Source of the DNA: Paludibacteraceae bacterium
GTDB lineage: Bacteria > Bacteroidota > Bacteroidia > Bacteroidales > Paludibacteraceae
NCBI GenBank assembly: GCA_017444065.1
Contig: JAFSXJ010000139.1
Location: 1 to 59,356, forward strand
Direction: 5' to 3'
Length of the DNA: 59,356 bases
Of this stretch, positions 1 to 9,908 are shown piece after piece; position 1 is the first letter of the stretch, and each line of letters starts with the position of its first letter. The notes beneath the pieces were generated by a model. It saw only the letters and a list, made by a program, of their open reading frames with translations. It did no database searches and was not told where the DNA came from. The translations under genes were made by a program, and so were the position numbers.

Positions 1-1
1 A

Positions 2-2956
2 TATGACAAGGAATATTACGTGCTGACCTTCGATTTCCACGCCGCTGCCGTAGATAGCGTGCTTAACGACACGATTAGCAGCGATAACCTGCCGTATCTG
101 TGGCGTGGTGCGGAGCGTTGGGGTGCAAGCCTGAGTGTGGATACGACCTACGTGGAGAATCATTATTTTGCCGACGATTCGGAGTGCGTAGATACGGTGT
201 TCACGTTGAATCTGCATGTAGATGTTGTCGAGTCGGTAGTGCTGGCAGATACGTTGTGCCAAGGCGATACGCTACTGTGGCACTGCCAGCAGGTATATGC
301 GTCAGGAACGTACTATGACACGTTACGTTATGCGAGCACGGGCAACGACAGTATCCGCTATGCGTTGAGTGTGCTGGTACAGAAAGATTCGGTTGCACCG
401 CTGCAAGAAGTGATATTGTGCAACAACGATTCGTTGCTATGGTTCGACGGAACGTGGATTAGGGAGTCCGGTTTCTATGAGTATCAGTCGAAGTATGCTC
501 CGACACTATATCAGGAAGCAGCAGGTCTTGAAGGCTGCGATAGCGTATATCACTCGATTGTTGTTGTCGCCCGTCACGTGCGTGACACGGTTCTGACCGA
601 TACAATCTGCGAGTCTGATGCGGCTGGTTATACATGGCACGGTTTGACTCCTGATATTCCTTCTACCGACCTGGAGACGAAGACGTATTATGTTTACGAT
701 ACCGCTCGTTACATTGGTTCGACGGAGTGTGACAGTATTCGTTACACGTTGGAGTTGACAGTTCAGCGTGCGACTCGTATGGCGGCTTTGGATACCACTG
801 TATGCAAGGATGATGTGATAGACTTCCGCTGGAAGCCATACAACACCGAGTATAGCGGCTTTACCGTTACTACAACCAAGTTCGATACTGCCCGTTACTC
901 CGTGACAGGATGTGACAGCGTCATCTATCAGTTGAATCTGCGCGTACTTGCGCCGCTGGCAGATACGGTTGTAACGGATACGACCCTCTGCTACACCGAG
1001 GCGATGGAGTGGTTCGGGCAGACCTACAACGAGGCAGGACGTTATGAACATACCGTCTTCTATACCGATACAGAGTGCGATAGCGTATATTGTCGTCTGC
1101 AATTGCACTACTATGCAGAACCGGATACAGTACCCGATGCCATTACCATTTGCGAAGGTGCACAACCGTACTTGTGGCATGGACAGACCATTACCACCGA
1201 TGGTATCTATTGGGATTCTACCTACTATGACGGCACGCAATGTATCAACCGCTACTTCAAACTGGAGGTTAGCATGTTGTCGCCGAGCGTAGTGGATACC
1301 ACGGCCACGTTCTGCCAAGGCGGATCGTTCCTGTGGGATCGTTCGGGCGAATTGTTGACGGATACCGGCACATATGTGTATAAGATTCCTTATCAAGTGC
1401 TGGATGGCTGCGACAGTTTGATTATTCACTTGCATCTCGGAATGATTGAACCGCAGGAGATGCCTGTCGAGACTGCATATATCTGCGACGGTGAGAACTA
1501 TGTATGGCATGGCCATACTTACAATGCTACAGGTGTTTATCTTGACACCATCGCTTCTGTATTGACAGGTTGCGATAGTTTGTTCTATACTCTTAACCTT
1601 GAGCGTCAGCCTGCTATGCAGACGCAGAAGGATACCTTGTATATCTGTAACGGTGAGCCCGTCGTATGGCCGTTCAACCAACAGACTTATACGCATGGAG
1701 GCATATACAACCATACTATTCCTTCAGCACACGGTTGTGACAGTATAGCCGGTGAGTTGCGTGTTGTGGAACGTACAACCGATGTACAGGCTCCGGAGAA
1801 CATATCTATTTACGCAACACAGAGTTATACATGGATTAACGGCGTGACATATACCAAGGCAGGTTCGTACGATTATGTCGTACCGTTCCTCGATGGCAAT
1901 TGCGATAGTATAATCTACACTTTGAATTTGACTGTGCTGGATATTGCTCACACAACAGTTGAGATAACTGAAATCATCTGCCCGGGTGAGACATATGAGA
2001 GCCGCGTTATCAACGAGCGTACGCAGTGGTCGGATACCGTACGCGCAATAGATCCGAGTGGTGCACTTGTTGACTCCATCTACAACTATGATATTGATGT
2101 GTATGAGTTCACAATGCCGGATGGCTTCATGGGCTTCGTAGTTGCAGCCTGTGGTTTGCCGGTGAAAGTTGACTCCGCATTGACATTGCTCCAGATGCAT
2201 ATTGACAGTTTCTATAATTATGCAAAGAATGCAACCGTTGCCTGGTCGTATCGTGAGGATAATGGACCGTGGACAGCCCTTGACGGCACGACGGCTCTCA
2301 ATGGTCAGACGGAGAATGTGACCGTTCGCTGCAAGCTGTCAACCGATTGCGGCGAGAAGACGCAGGAGCAGTCGTATGAGGTAGGCAAGCGTGCTACACC
2401 TGAAACCTTCACCGACTATGACCTGTTGCCGGTTATCGTCAAGTACAACGGCACGATGTTGATGGTCGATGTTGATGCTATATGCTCGAAGTTCGGCTGG
2501 ACGAACGGTGTAGAAATAACTCCGGAGGTTGTACAGTGGTATCAGCGAGTTGGTAAAACGGACAACTTGAGTTATCCTGATCCAAACGATCCGAAGGATA
2601 TACCGACCAACAAGTGGGGTTACTACTACGTTCCGTCGAATGATTTGGACTACTACGCACTCATCAAGGGCAAACTGGAAGTTCAAGAAGAGGACTGCGG
2701 CGTATGGGCTCGTACATTGGTTGTGGAAGGTGCTTCGCCGATACAACTCAACCCGAACGTTTCGCAGGGTGGTGCTTCAATAGCTGTTACAGGTACACCA
2801 CAATGCTACGTAACAATCAGCGATATGTATGGTAACCAAGTCATGTCCCATACTTCTGTTTCCGGTTCGTTCAAGGCACCTGCAAATGCGGGTACGTACT
2901 TTGTGACGATTGAGAGTGACAATTCGGTAAGTCATCGAACACTGATTGTTTACTAA
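2..2956 (+). CDS. T9SS-exported cysteine-paired repeat surface protein (5' end outside window)
   Basis: The reading frame is open to the left edge of the window, so the true N-terminus is missing. The visible ~985 residues are about a dozen copies of a ~70-residue module. Each module has a first Cys near a 'W..G..Y...G.Y.DT' stretch and a second Cys in a 'GCDSI/V...L.L.V' end, as in large Bacteroidales surface proteins. The last ~70 residues look like a type A type IX secretion C-terminal sorting domain: 'ITVSDMYGNQV'-like core, Gly-rich strand, and the ending 'YFVTIESDNSVSHRTLIVY'. The protein is therefore probably carried across the outer membrane by the Por system and anchored or released at the surface. 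A porT homologue lies 6 kb downstream. The role is probably adhesive or structural; no catalytic domain is visible. Confidence 0.8.
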   Translation, partial: YDKEYYVLTFDFHAAAVDSVLNDTISSDNLPYLWRGAERWGASLSVDTTYVENHYFADDSECVDTVFTLNLHVDVVESVVLADTLCQGDTLLWHCQQVYASGTYYDTLRYASTGNDSIRYALSVLVQKDSVAPLQEVILCNNDSLLWFDGTWIRESGFYEYQSKYAPTLYQEAAGLEGCDSVYHSIVVVARHVRDTVLTDTICESDAAGYTWHGLTPDIPSTDLETKTYYVYDTARYIGSTECDSIRYTLELTVQRATRMAALDTTVCKDDVIDFRWKPYNTEYSGFTVTTTKFDTARYSVTGCDSVIYQLNLRVLAPLADTVVTDTTLCYTEAMEWFGQTYNEAGRYEHTVFYTDTECDSVYCRLQLHYYAEPDTVPDAITICEGAQPYLWHGQTITTDGIYWDSTYYDGTQCINRYFKLEVSMLSPSVVDTTATFCQGGSFLWDRSGELLTDTGTYVYKIPYQVLDGCDSLIIHLHLGMIEPQEMPVETAYICDGENYVWHGHTYNATGVYLDTIASVLTGCDSLFYTLNLERQPAMQTQKDTLYICNGEPVVWPFNQQTYTHGGIYNHTIPSAHGCDSIAGELRVVERTTDVQAPENISIYATQSYTWINGVTYTKAGSYDYVVPFLDGNCDSIIYTLNLTVLDIAHTTVEITEIICPGETYESRVINERTQWSDTVRAIDPSGALVDSIYNYDIDVYEFTMPDGFMGFVVAACGLPVKVDSALTLLQMHIDSFYNYAKNATVAWSYREDNGPWTALDGTTALNGQTENVTVRCKLSTDCGEKTQEQSYEVGKRATPETFTDYDLLPVIVKYNGTMLMVDVDAICSKFGWTNGVEITPEVVQWYQRVGKTDNLSYPDPNDPKDIPTNKWGYYYVPSNDLDYYALIKGKLEVQEEDCGVWARTLVVEGASPIQLNPNVSQGGASIAVTGTPQCYVTISDMYGNQVMSHTSVSGSFKAPANAGTYFVTIESDNSVSHRTLIVY

Positions 2957-2971
2957 TCAGCATTAATCAGA

Positions 2972-4309
2972 ATGACAGTACGGTTTGTCACCTTAGGGTG
3001 TAAGTTGAATTTTGCTGAATCCAGTGCTTTGGGGCGGTCGCTCCTCGCGGGCGGCCATACCCGGGCAGAGGATGGCGAACCAGCGGATGTTTGTATACTG
3101 AATACCTGCACCGTTACCGATACAGCAGACCATAAGTGCCGGCAGGCGCTCTGCCGCCTGAGGCGGGAGAACCCCGATGCAGTAATTGTTGTTACCGGTT
3201 GTTATGCACAACTTGCAGCGGACAATTTGTCCAAAGTTCCTGCACCCGTCACGACTAAAGGTTGGAAGGATGCAGATTACATTGTCGGCAACGACGAGAA
3301 GTTCAATATCCCCGAATTGGTTGCTAAGATAAGCGAGCGGGTAACTGAACGACCGGTTGTGCTGTCAACGCCGATACGAGAGGTTGAATCGTTCCACGGA
3401 GCTTTGTCCTTCTCGCACGTTGACAGCGAAGATGAAGAACAACACACCACGATAGCCGACCGCTCGCAGCGGACACGTTGTTTCCTGAAGGTACAAGACG
3501 GTTGTAATTACTTCTGCACGTATTGTACAATACCGTACGCACGGGGCAAATCCCGCAACCCACATATAGCCGAACTGGTCGTGGAGGCGCAAAAGGCCGT
3601 TACCGACGGTGCAAAAGAGATTGTACTGACAGGAGTTAACATTGCAGATTTCGGGCGAAGTACCGGTGAGACATTCCTCGAATTGCTGCAAGCACTGGAT
3701 AACATGGAAGGCGAGTATCGGCTGCGTATAGGAAGTTGTGAGCCTAACCTGCTTACTACGGAAATTATCGACCAAGTGGCAGATAGCCGGCATATAGCTC
3801 CGCACTTCCACATTCCCTTACAATCTGGAAGTAATGAGGTGTTACAGATCATGAAGCGCCATTACACGCGCGAATTGTTTGCCGAGCGTGTAGCATATAT
3901 CCGCAAAAGGTTGCCATACGCGTTCATAGGAGTGGATTGTATGGTAGGTGTGCGAGGCGAAACAGAAGCATACTTCAACGACTACTTGTCGTTTGTTGAA
4001 CAACTGGACGTGAGTCAGCTTCATGTGTTTACATATTCGGAACGCGCGCGTACGCGCATGTTGGAGATGGATCTGCCTATCGTACCGACAGATGAGCGCA
4101 AACGACGTAGTGATATATTGCGCCGCTTGTCGGAGCAAAAAACAAAAGCGTTCTATGCAGCAAACAACAACCGCGAACTGACGGTGCTTTGGGAGAGTAG
4201 GAATGCAAAAGGGCAGATGTCAGGTTTCTCGGAAAATTACATACGCGTGGTTGCTGCTTATGACCCTGAAAAAGTGAACACATTTCAAAAGATAACATAT
4301 CACTTATAA
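2972..4309 (+). CDS. mtaB: tRNA t6A37 methylthiotransferase MtaB
   Basis: This is a radical-SAM enzyme of the methylthiotransferase family, which adds a methylthio group to N6-threonylcarbamoyladenosine-37 of ANN-decoding tRNAs. The N-terminal UPF0004 domain begins '[17 protein letters not shown]', the usual MtaB signature, with its three cluster cysteines in the first ~90 residues. The radical-SAM motif '[15 protein letters not shown]' (CxxxCxxC) lies around residues 178-185, and a TRAM-like tail follows. The length of 445 residues is normal for the family. The ATG lies 15 nt after the preceding stop, and rho follows 8 nt later, so these genes are probably co-transcribed. Confidence 0.93.
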   Translation: MTVRFVTLGCKLNFAESSALGRSLLAGGHTRAEDGEPADVCILNTCTVTDTADHKCRQALCRLRRENPDAVIVVTGCYAQLAADNLSKVPAPVTTKGWKDADYIVGNDEKFNIPELVAKISERVTERPVVLSTPIREVESFHGALSFSHVDSEDEEQHTTIADRSQRTRCFLKVQDGCNYFCTYCTIPYARGKSRNPHIAELVVEAQKAVTDGAKEIVLTGVNIADFGRSTGETFLELLQALDNMEGEYRLRIGSCEPNLLTTEIIDQVADSRHIAPHFHIPLQSGSNEVLQIMKRHYTRELFAERVAYIRKRLPYAFIGVDCMVGVRGETEAYFNDYLSFVEQLDVSQLHVFTYSERARTRMLEMDLPIVPTDERKRRSDILRRLSEQKTKAFYAANNNRELTVLWESRNAKGQMSGFSENYIRVVAAYDPEKVNTFQKITYHL

Positions 4310-4317
4310 TAATATAT

Positions 4318-6099
4318 ATGCGATATAACAAGCAAAAATTACAAGAGATGACGTTAGAGGAACTCTTGGCAGTGGCTGCCGAGTTCCGTATTCCTGATGC
4401 TGAAACGTTGGATGCTCAATCCCTTGTTGGTGCCATCGTCGGTGCGCAAGCTGAACAGGCGTTAGGCGCTTATCAGGCGCGCGAGGACGCTATACAACCG
4501 CGCAAGCGTACGCGCGTCATGATGACCGCTCCGGCTGCACAACGCGTTGAGACCAGGCACATGAAAGGTGAGCGTGTACTTGCTACCGTAGGAAGCGAGG
4601 AGCAAACGCTGATGGAGATGCAGGAGGCGCAATCCCAGCAACCGTTGCCGGTTGGCGTACGTAAGGCGCAAAGGGCGGTCGAGGAGTTTATCCAGCAAAA
4701 TGAGGTGCTGAATATACCTGAGGAAGATGAATTGCCGACAGCAACCGAGATAGAAATGCAAGAAGAGGCTGCCGTTCTGCCCGTAGAGGAAGAACAACCT
4801 GTCAAGAAGAAAAGAGGGCGGCCGCGCAAAAATCCCTTACCCGAAGATGACACGCAGCAGTCGCTTCAGATGCTTGACGAGCAAGCTATAGCAGAAATGT
4901 CTCCATTCACAGAGGATGAGATTTCGCTGCAGGAGCAATTGGCAAATGTTTCACCACGTGATGGGTTTGAGATTGAAGATACCATCACCGCTACAGGCAC
5001 ATTGGAAATATTGCCGGAAGGCTATGGTTTCCTGCGTTCGGCGGATTACAATTATATATCTTCCCCCGATGACATATATGTAACCCAACAGCAAATTCGC
5101 AAGTATGCCCTCAAGCCGGGTGATACAGTAGAGTGTACCATGCGCTCACCGAAGGACAACGAGCGTTTCTTCCCAATGGCAAAGGTTATCCGCGTTAATG
5201 GCTTACCGCCTGAACAAGCGGCCGAGCGTGTGGCATTTGAAAACCTGACACCTCTCTTCCCTGATCATAAGTTCACTCTTTGCCGAGGAGATGGCAAAGA
5301 CCCGCTCTCATGCAGGATAATTGACTTGTTTGCACCAATCGGCAAAGGTCAGCGCGGTTTGATTGTGGCGCAGCCTAAGACAGGTAAGACTATGTTGCTC
5401 AAGGATATTGCCAACGCTATATCAGCTAATCATCCCGAGGTCTATATGATAGTCTTGCTGATTGACGAGCGACCGGAAGAAGTGACAGATATGGCGCGTT
5501 CGGTTAATGCCGAAGTTATTGCTTCAACCTTTGATGAGCCGGCTGAGAACCATGTTCGTGTAGCGAACATCGTACACGAAAAAGCCAAACGCCTTGTTGA
5601 ATGCGGTCATGATGTGGTTATCCTGTTGGATTCCATTACCCGTCTGGCGCGTGCGTATAATACTGTCGCTCCGGCTAGTGGAAAGGTGTTGTCAGGTGGT
5701 GTAGAGGCACAGGCACTACATAAGCCCAAGCGCTTCTTTGGCGCAGCACGAAACATCGAATTCGGTGGCTCGCTGACAATTATTGCTACGGCATTGACCG
5801 AGACCGGCTCCAAGATGGATGACCTGATATTTGAGGAATTCAAGGGCACCGGTAACATGGAGTTGCAACTCGACCGCAAGTTGTCGAACAAGCGCATCTT
5901 CCCATCGGTGGATATACCAGCCTCCTCGACACGTCGTGACGACCTGCTCTTGCCGGCTGACGTTTTGAGCCGTATGTGGGTTATCCGCAAGCAACTATCT
6001 GAGATGAACGGTGTGGAAGCGATGGAGAAGTTACGTGCGTTCATGGAGCGTACACGTGACAACGAAGAATTCTTGTTGGCTGTGAACGGAGCGCGTTGA
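4318..6099 (+). CDS. rho: Transcription termination factor Rho with long N-terminal insertion
   Basis: This is the hexameric RNA helicase that ends transcription. It has a Rho N-terminal helical domain (start '[19 protein letters not shown]'), then ~170 residues of low-complexity Glu/Gln-rich sequence with the basic AT-hook-like block '[11 protein letters not shown]' near residue 165. The cold-shock-like RNA-binding domain follows ('[15 protein letters not shown]'), then the RecA-type ATPase with P-loop 'AQPKTGKTM' near residue 355 and Walker B '[16 protein letters not shown]'. Many Bacteroidota Rho proteins carry such an insertion; in Bacteroides thetaiotaomicron it has been linked to phase separation. 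At 593 residues it is longer than E. coli Rho (419) because of the insertion. Confidence 0.96.
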   Translation: MRYNKQKLQEMTLEELLAVAAEFRIPDAETLDAQSLVGAIVGAQAEQALGAYQAREDAIQPRKRTRVMMTAPAAQRVETRHMKGERVLATVGSEEQTLMEMQEAQSQQPLPVGVRKAQRAVEEFIQQNEVLNIPEEDELPTATEIEMQEEAAVLPVEEEQPVKKKRGRPRKNPLPEDDTQQSLQMLDEQAIAEMSPFTEDEISLQEQLANVSPRDGFEIEDTITATGTLEILPEGYGFLRSADYNYISSPDDIYVTQQQIRKYALKPGDTVECTMRSPKDNERFFPMAKVIRVNGLPPEQAAERVAFENLTPLFPDHKFTLCRGDGKDPLSCRIIDLFAPIGKGQRGLIVAQPKTGKTMLLKDIANAISANHPEVYMIVLLIDERPEEVTDMARSVNAEVIASTFDEPAENHVRVANIVHEKAKRLVECGHDVVILLDSITRLARAYNTVAPASGKVLSGGVEAQALHKPKRFFGAARNIEFGGSLTIIATALTETGSKMDDLIFEEFKGTGNMELQLDRKLSNKRIFPSVDIPASSTRRDDLLLPADVLSRMWVIRKQLSEMNGVEAMEKLRAFMERTRDNEEFLLAVNGAR

Positions 6100-6125
6100 T
6101 AATTTAATCTGGTGAATAACATCTG

Positions 6126-6575
6126 TTGAGTAAACGTATATTCATAGTAAATGGTCCGAACCTCAATTGGTTAGGCAAGCGGGACGCAGCACTCTATGGA
6201 GCGCTGTCCATGGAGCAAGTGATGGTTGATATCCAACGCCGTTATCCCGACGTGTACTTTACATACTACCAGTCAAACCATGAGGGAGACCTGATTGACA
6301 AGCTGCAAGAACCTTTAGAGCTACAAGCGCGAGGAGAAGAGCCTATTGCAGGCATTGTGCTTAATGCCGGAGGTTATACCCATACCAGCGTAGCACTGCG
6401 TGATGCAGTGACACTGTGTCCCGTGCCGGTGGTGGAGGTGCATGTTACCGACATTGCGCATCGTGAGGCCTTCAGGCGTGTATCGCTGCTGACGGATGTG
6501 TGTGCTCACAGCATTATCGGGCATGGTACAGATGGATACTTCGAGGCCGTGCAATGGCTGTTAAACAACAAGTAA
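6126..6575 (+). CDS. aroQ: Type II 3-dehydroquinate dehydratase
   Basis: This enzyme catalyses the third step of the shikimate pathway, trans-dehydration of 3-dehydroquinate to 3-dehydroshikimate. Family motifs are in order: 'NGPNLNWLGKRDAALYG' with the catalytic Arg/Tyr, 'QSNHEGDLIDKLQ', 'LNAGGYTHTSVALRDA' and 'EVHVTDIAHREAFRRVS'. The length of 149 residues is normal. The start is a TTG at 6126; no ATG fits, because the Asn-Gly-Pro-Asn motif begins nine residues in. It lies 26 nt after rho in the same direction. Confidence 0.94.
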   Translation: MSKRIFIVNGPNLNWLGKRDAALYGALSMEQVMVDIQRRYPDVYFTYYQSNHEGDLIDKLQEPLELQARGEEPIAGIVLNAGGYTHTSVALRDAVTLCPVPVVEVHVTDIAHREAFRRVSLLTDVCAHSIIGHGTDGYFEAVQWLLNNK

Positions 6576-6583
6576 GACCAACC

Positions 6584-9151
6584 ATGATGAAACACCGACT
6601 TATATTATTATTGCTTCTTTCTATGCTTGCCGGTATAGTCGGAGCGCAAAACCTAATCACGGGAGTGGTGTATGATGCTACCTCAGAGCAACCTTTGGAT
6701 TATGCCAACGTGGTTGTGTACCGTGATGGTGAAGAAGAGCCATTGGACGGAACAACAACTGATGAGGATGGTATGTTCTGGCTGTACCGTAAGGTGAAGT
6801 CGGGCGACTATAAGGTCACAGTTAGTTTCATGGGGTATATCGACCAGATATTCAAGGTTCATCTTGCCGGCAAGGAGGTGAGCCTCGGAAGGATTTACTT
6901 GGAAGAGAATACGCGCAATCTTAAAGAGGTTGAAGTGATTGGGCAGGGCAGTACGATGCGTTTCGAGTTGGATAAGAAGGTGTTCGCTGTTGACCAAAGC
7001 ATCACAGCCGCTGGAGCGAGTGTAAGTGAAGTGTTGGAGAATATTCCATCGGTTGAGGTTGACCAGGAAGGAACAATCAGTCTGCGCAACTCCGAGGACG
7101 TGGAGATCTGGATCAACGGCAAACCAGCCGGACTGACTGCGGAGAACCGCGCCGAGATTCTCCAACAGATGCCTGCCGATGCTATCAAGGAGATAGAACT
7201 GATCACCAATCCTTCGGCTAAGTTCAGTCCCGAGGGAACAGCAGGTATCATCAACCTTGTGCTCAAGAAGGACCGCAAGGCAGGCTATTACGGCTCTGTC
7301 AATGCGGGTATTGATTACACTCTTGCCAAGCCTTGGACTACAATGCCAAGTGGCAAACTGGGGTTCAATATCAATTTTAACAAGGGCATCGTTGACGCTT
7401 ATATGAATGTCGGCTATAACTATCGCAACTCCAACGGTGCATCGAACTCGGACCGGTATAATTTCTATTCTACTGATACGACACGCCTTATTAAGTATGG
7501 TGACGGGCAGAACCGTGGTGGAGGAGGAATGTTTATCCGTGCAGGTGTCGATGTGCATGTGACTGATCGTTCCACTATCGGATTGTCGGGGTTCAGTGTT
7601 GTTTCTGCCGAGCATGACCCAACAGCAACGGCAAATTATGCATTCTTCTCAGGTTTCCGTAATGCTCCGGTACTCTACGAACTATACGATGTCGATTATT
7701 ATGCTGATGCCCAGAGTGCAGATAACCGTGAGACACTTCTTCGCTCCTATCATCGTGACCAGACCGGACGGAATGTCCACCCGACATACAACGCTTTGCT
7801 CAGTTGGCAGTTGGAGATAAGCAAGGTACACAACCTCTCGATGTCGGCACAGTATGACAACAACCGCTTCATGCAGGATCAGTTCTACACGCAGTTTGAG
7901 ACGTTAACGCCTGATGATAAGCAGGTGCAGGAGCAGTATTCCGATATGCGCAACCAGTCTCTCCAGCTTAAGGCGGATTATGAGATGAAGATATCCACTG
8001 ACATGCGTCTCGGTGCTGGTTGGCAATCGACACTTGCGTGGCGCACCTCAACCTCCGATGCGTGGGATGGTGAGAACAAAGCCGCACATCTGGAGAACTA
8101 TTTCAATAGGTTCCAGAACAACGAGCAGACCCACGCTCTTTATACAACTTACGGCTATACAATTGCTGACCGTCTGTCGGTGATGGCAGGCTTGCGTGCT
8201 GAGATCTTCCACCGTGACCTGACAACGGAGTATTATGACACGCCGGGTCATATCACCACGCTCACATCCGATACAACATACTTCCAACTCTATCCGTCAA
8301 TATTCGCCAGTTATGATTTTGGCAATGGGCACGAGTTGCAAATCAATTATACTCGTCGTGTTGAGCGCCCGCGTGGAAGGCAGATTAACCCGCGTATGGA
8401 CTTTTCAGACTCCACGAACATCAGTTTCGGTAATCCCTCGTTGCTGCCTTCGTATTCGTCCAGTGTTGAGTTGAACTACCTCAAGAACTGGGATCGTCAT
8501 GTGTTGTCTGCAGGTCTGTTCTGGCGCTTCCGTGAAGGAGTTATTCAGAACATCAAGTTCATGGACGGCGAGACGATGAAGAATACTTACGTCAACTTCA
8601 AGACCCGTCATGAGGTAGGTATAGAGGTTGTCGCCAAAAACAAACTGTTCGGCGAAATCCTCAATCTTACCACGTCTGTGCAGATGTATTACAATGGATA
8701 TCAGGGCGGTACGTTTAGCTCTGATTTGTATGGCGAGAATTTCTCTGTGGTTATACCACGGCGCGATGTGTTTGCTGCGAATGTAAGTCTGAACGCGCAA
8801 ATTATGATTACCAAGACTTTCTCTGGCTCACTGTCGGGTAGGTATCGTTCGCCGCATGTACTCGCACAAGGTATGACTTCTCACTCCTATTCGATTGATG
8901 CCGGATTGAGAAAAACCTTCCTGAATAAGAAACTTATCCTTGCTCTTAACGTGCGGGATATATTCAATTCCCGTGCACGCCGCAATACTTCGTATGGCGA
9001 TGGCTTCTGGCAGTATCAGGAGAACCGTTGGAATAGCCGAATGGTAAGCCTGAGTATAACGTATAATTTCGGCAACCAGCAAGGCTCGAAGAAACAGAAC
9101 AGGCAGAGTGAGAGTGGCGGCGATGATGATTTCGGTGGCAGTGATGATTGA
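6584..9151 (+). CDS. TonB-dependent-receptor-like outer membrane beta-barrel protein
   Basis: The chosen start at 6584 ('MMKHRLILLLLLSMLAGIVGAQ') gives a clean signal peptide; the frame is open further upstream into aroQ but lacks a better start. After cleavage come a carboxypeptidase-regulatory-like beta-sandwich ('GVVYDATSEQPLDYANVVVY'), a plug-like region ('SVSEVLENIPSVEVDQEGTISLRN', 'PAGLTAENRAEILQQMPADAIKEIEL') and a large beta-barrel of the outer-membrane-protein beta-barrel family type (OMP_b-brl_3). It has no SusD partner, so it is not a SusC. The tail is acidic and Gly-rich ('GGDDDFGGSDD'). The substrate is unknown. Confidence 0.85.
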   Translation: MMKHRLILLLLLSMLAGIVGAQNLITGVVYDATSEQPLDYANVVVYRDGEEEPLDGTTTDEDGMFWLYRKVKSGDYKVTVSFMGYIDQIFKVHLAGKEVSLGRIYLEENTRNLKEVEVIGQGSTMRFELDKKVFAVDQSITAAGASVSEVLENIPSVEVDQEGTISLRNSEDVEIWINGKPAGLTAENRAEILQQMPADAIKEIELITNPSAKFSPEGTAGIINLVLKKDRKAGYYGSVNAGIDYTLAKPWTTMPSGKLGFNINFNKGIVDAYMNVGYNYRNSNGASNSDRYNFYSTDTTRLIKYGDGQNRGGGGMFIRAGVDVHVTDRSTIGLSGFSVVSAEHDPTATANYAFFSGFRNAPVLYELYDVDYYADAQSADNRETLLRSYHRDQTGRNVHPTYNALLSWQLEISKVHNLSMSAQYDNNRFMQDQFYTQFETLTPDDKQVQEQYSDMRNQSLQLKADYEMKISTDMRLGAGWQSTLAWRTSTSDAWDGENKAAHLENYFNRFQNNEQTHALYTTYGYTIADRLSVMAGLRAEIFHRDLTTEYYDTPGHITTLTSDTTYFQLYPSIFASYDFGNGHELQINYTRRVERPRGRQINPRMDFSDSTNISFGNPSLLPSYSSSVELNYLKNWDRHVLSAGLFWRFREGVIQNIKFMDGETMKNTYVNFKTRHEVGIEVVAKNKLFGEILNLTTSVQMYYNGYQGGTFSSDLYGENFSVVIPRRDVFAANVSLNAQIMITKTFSGSLSGRYRSPHVLAQGMTSHSYSIDAGLRKTFLNKKLILALNVRDIFNSRARRNTSYGDGFWQYQENRWNSRMVSLSITYNFGNQQGSKKQNRQSESGGDDDFGGSDD

Positions 9152-9168
9152 AGGGAAAGGATAAACGG

Positions 9169-9906
9169 ATGAGACAACTAACAAACATTCGCATATATAG
9201 TCTTTGTGTGCTGCTGGTTGTAGCAGGGCAGTTGTTTGCGCAGGGCAAACAAACGACTGGCATGAATAACCCATACTACGACGAAAAACTGGTGCACTTC
9301 GGGTTCTCTCTGGGCGTGAACCTTATGGGGTATGCCGTGACAGAGTCTTTGATGGAACAGGACGGTGAGATTTATCACGCACGGGTTAGCAATCTCTTGC
9401 CCGGGTTCTCTGTCGGTTTCATAACGGATATCAGGCTGGCGAAATATCTCAATCTGCGTATTACGCCGACCCTGCAATTCTCCTCACGGACTATCACGTA
9501 CAAGAATGAGAGTGGTAATCCGTTACCGTACGGCCGTGCTCCCGAGCAGAGTTTGCTTTCTTTGCCGATAGAGATTCCTGTTACCCTTAAGTGGACCGCG
9601 TTACGCGAAGGTAATTATCGTCCGTACCTCACCGGAGGTATGGGTATAAGTTACGATTTTACCAACGACAAGGAACGTCCGCTTCTGCACAGACCTTTCG
9701 ACTATTTCCTGACCGTCGGCTTGGGATGCGATTTCTATCTCAGTTGGTTTAAGTTATGTCCGGAAATCCGCTATCAGGTAGGCTTTAATAACATGCTTAC
9801 GCCAGTCAGCGAACGTCCTGAACTATCCGAACCGGACTACTTTTATACCAACGCCTTGACTCATCTCCGTAACCAGGCGATTATCATCATTTTTAACTTC
9901 GAGTAA
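9169..9906 (+). CDS. porT: PorT-family outer membrane protein (type IX secretion)
   Basis: This 245-residue protein has a signal peptide ('SLCVLLVVAGQLFAQ') and a small beta-barrel of the outer membrane beta-barrel/PorT type. The 'NPYYDEKLVHFGFSLGVN' segment just after cleavage resembles PorT of Porphyromonas and relatives. PorT is needed for the type IX secretion system, which fits the T9SS sorting domain on the first gene of the window. The ATG at 9169 lies 17 nt after the preceding stop; a TTG start at 9148 would overlap the upstream gene and spoil the signal peptide. The gene could instead be a related OmpW/PorT-like barrel. Confidence 0.7.
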   Translation: MRQLTNIRIYSLCVLLVVAGQLFAQGKQTTGMNNPYYDEKLVHFGFSLGVNLMGYAVTESLMEQDGEIYHARVSNLLPGFSVGFITDIRLAKYLNLRITPTLQFSSRTITYKNESGNPLPYGRAPEQSLLSLPIEIPVTLKWTALREGNYRPYLTGGMGISYDFTNDKERPLLHRPFDYFLTVGLGCDFYLSWFKLCPEIRYQVGFNNMLTPVSERPELSEPDYFYTNALTHLRNQAIIIIFNFE

Positions 9907-9908
9907 GG

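Noticed and set aside
506..2200. Long antisense open frames within the first gene
   Set aside because: They arise from the repeated codon pattern of the plus-strand gene. The translations lack domains and have odd compositions, and the sense frame has a clear sorting domain.
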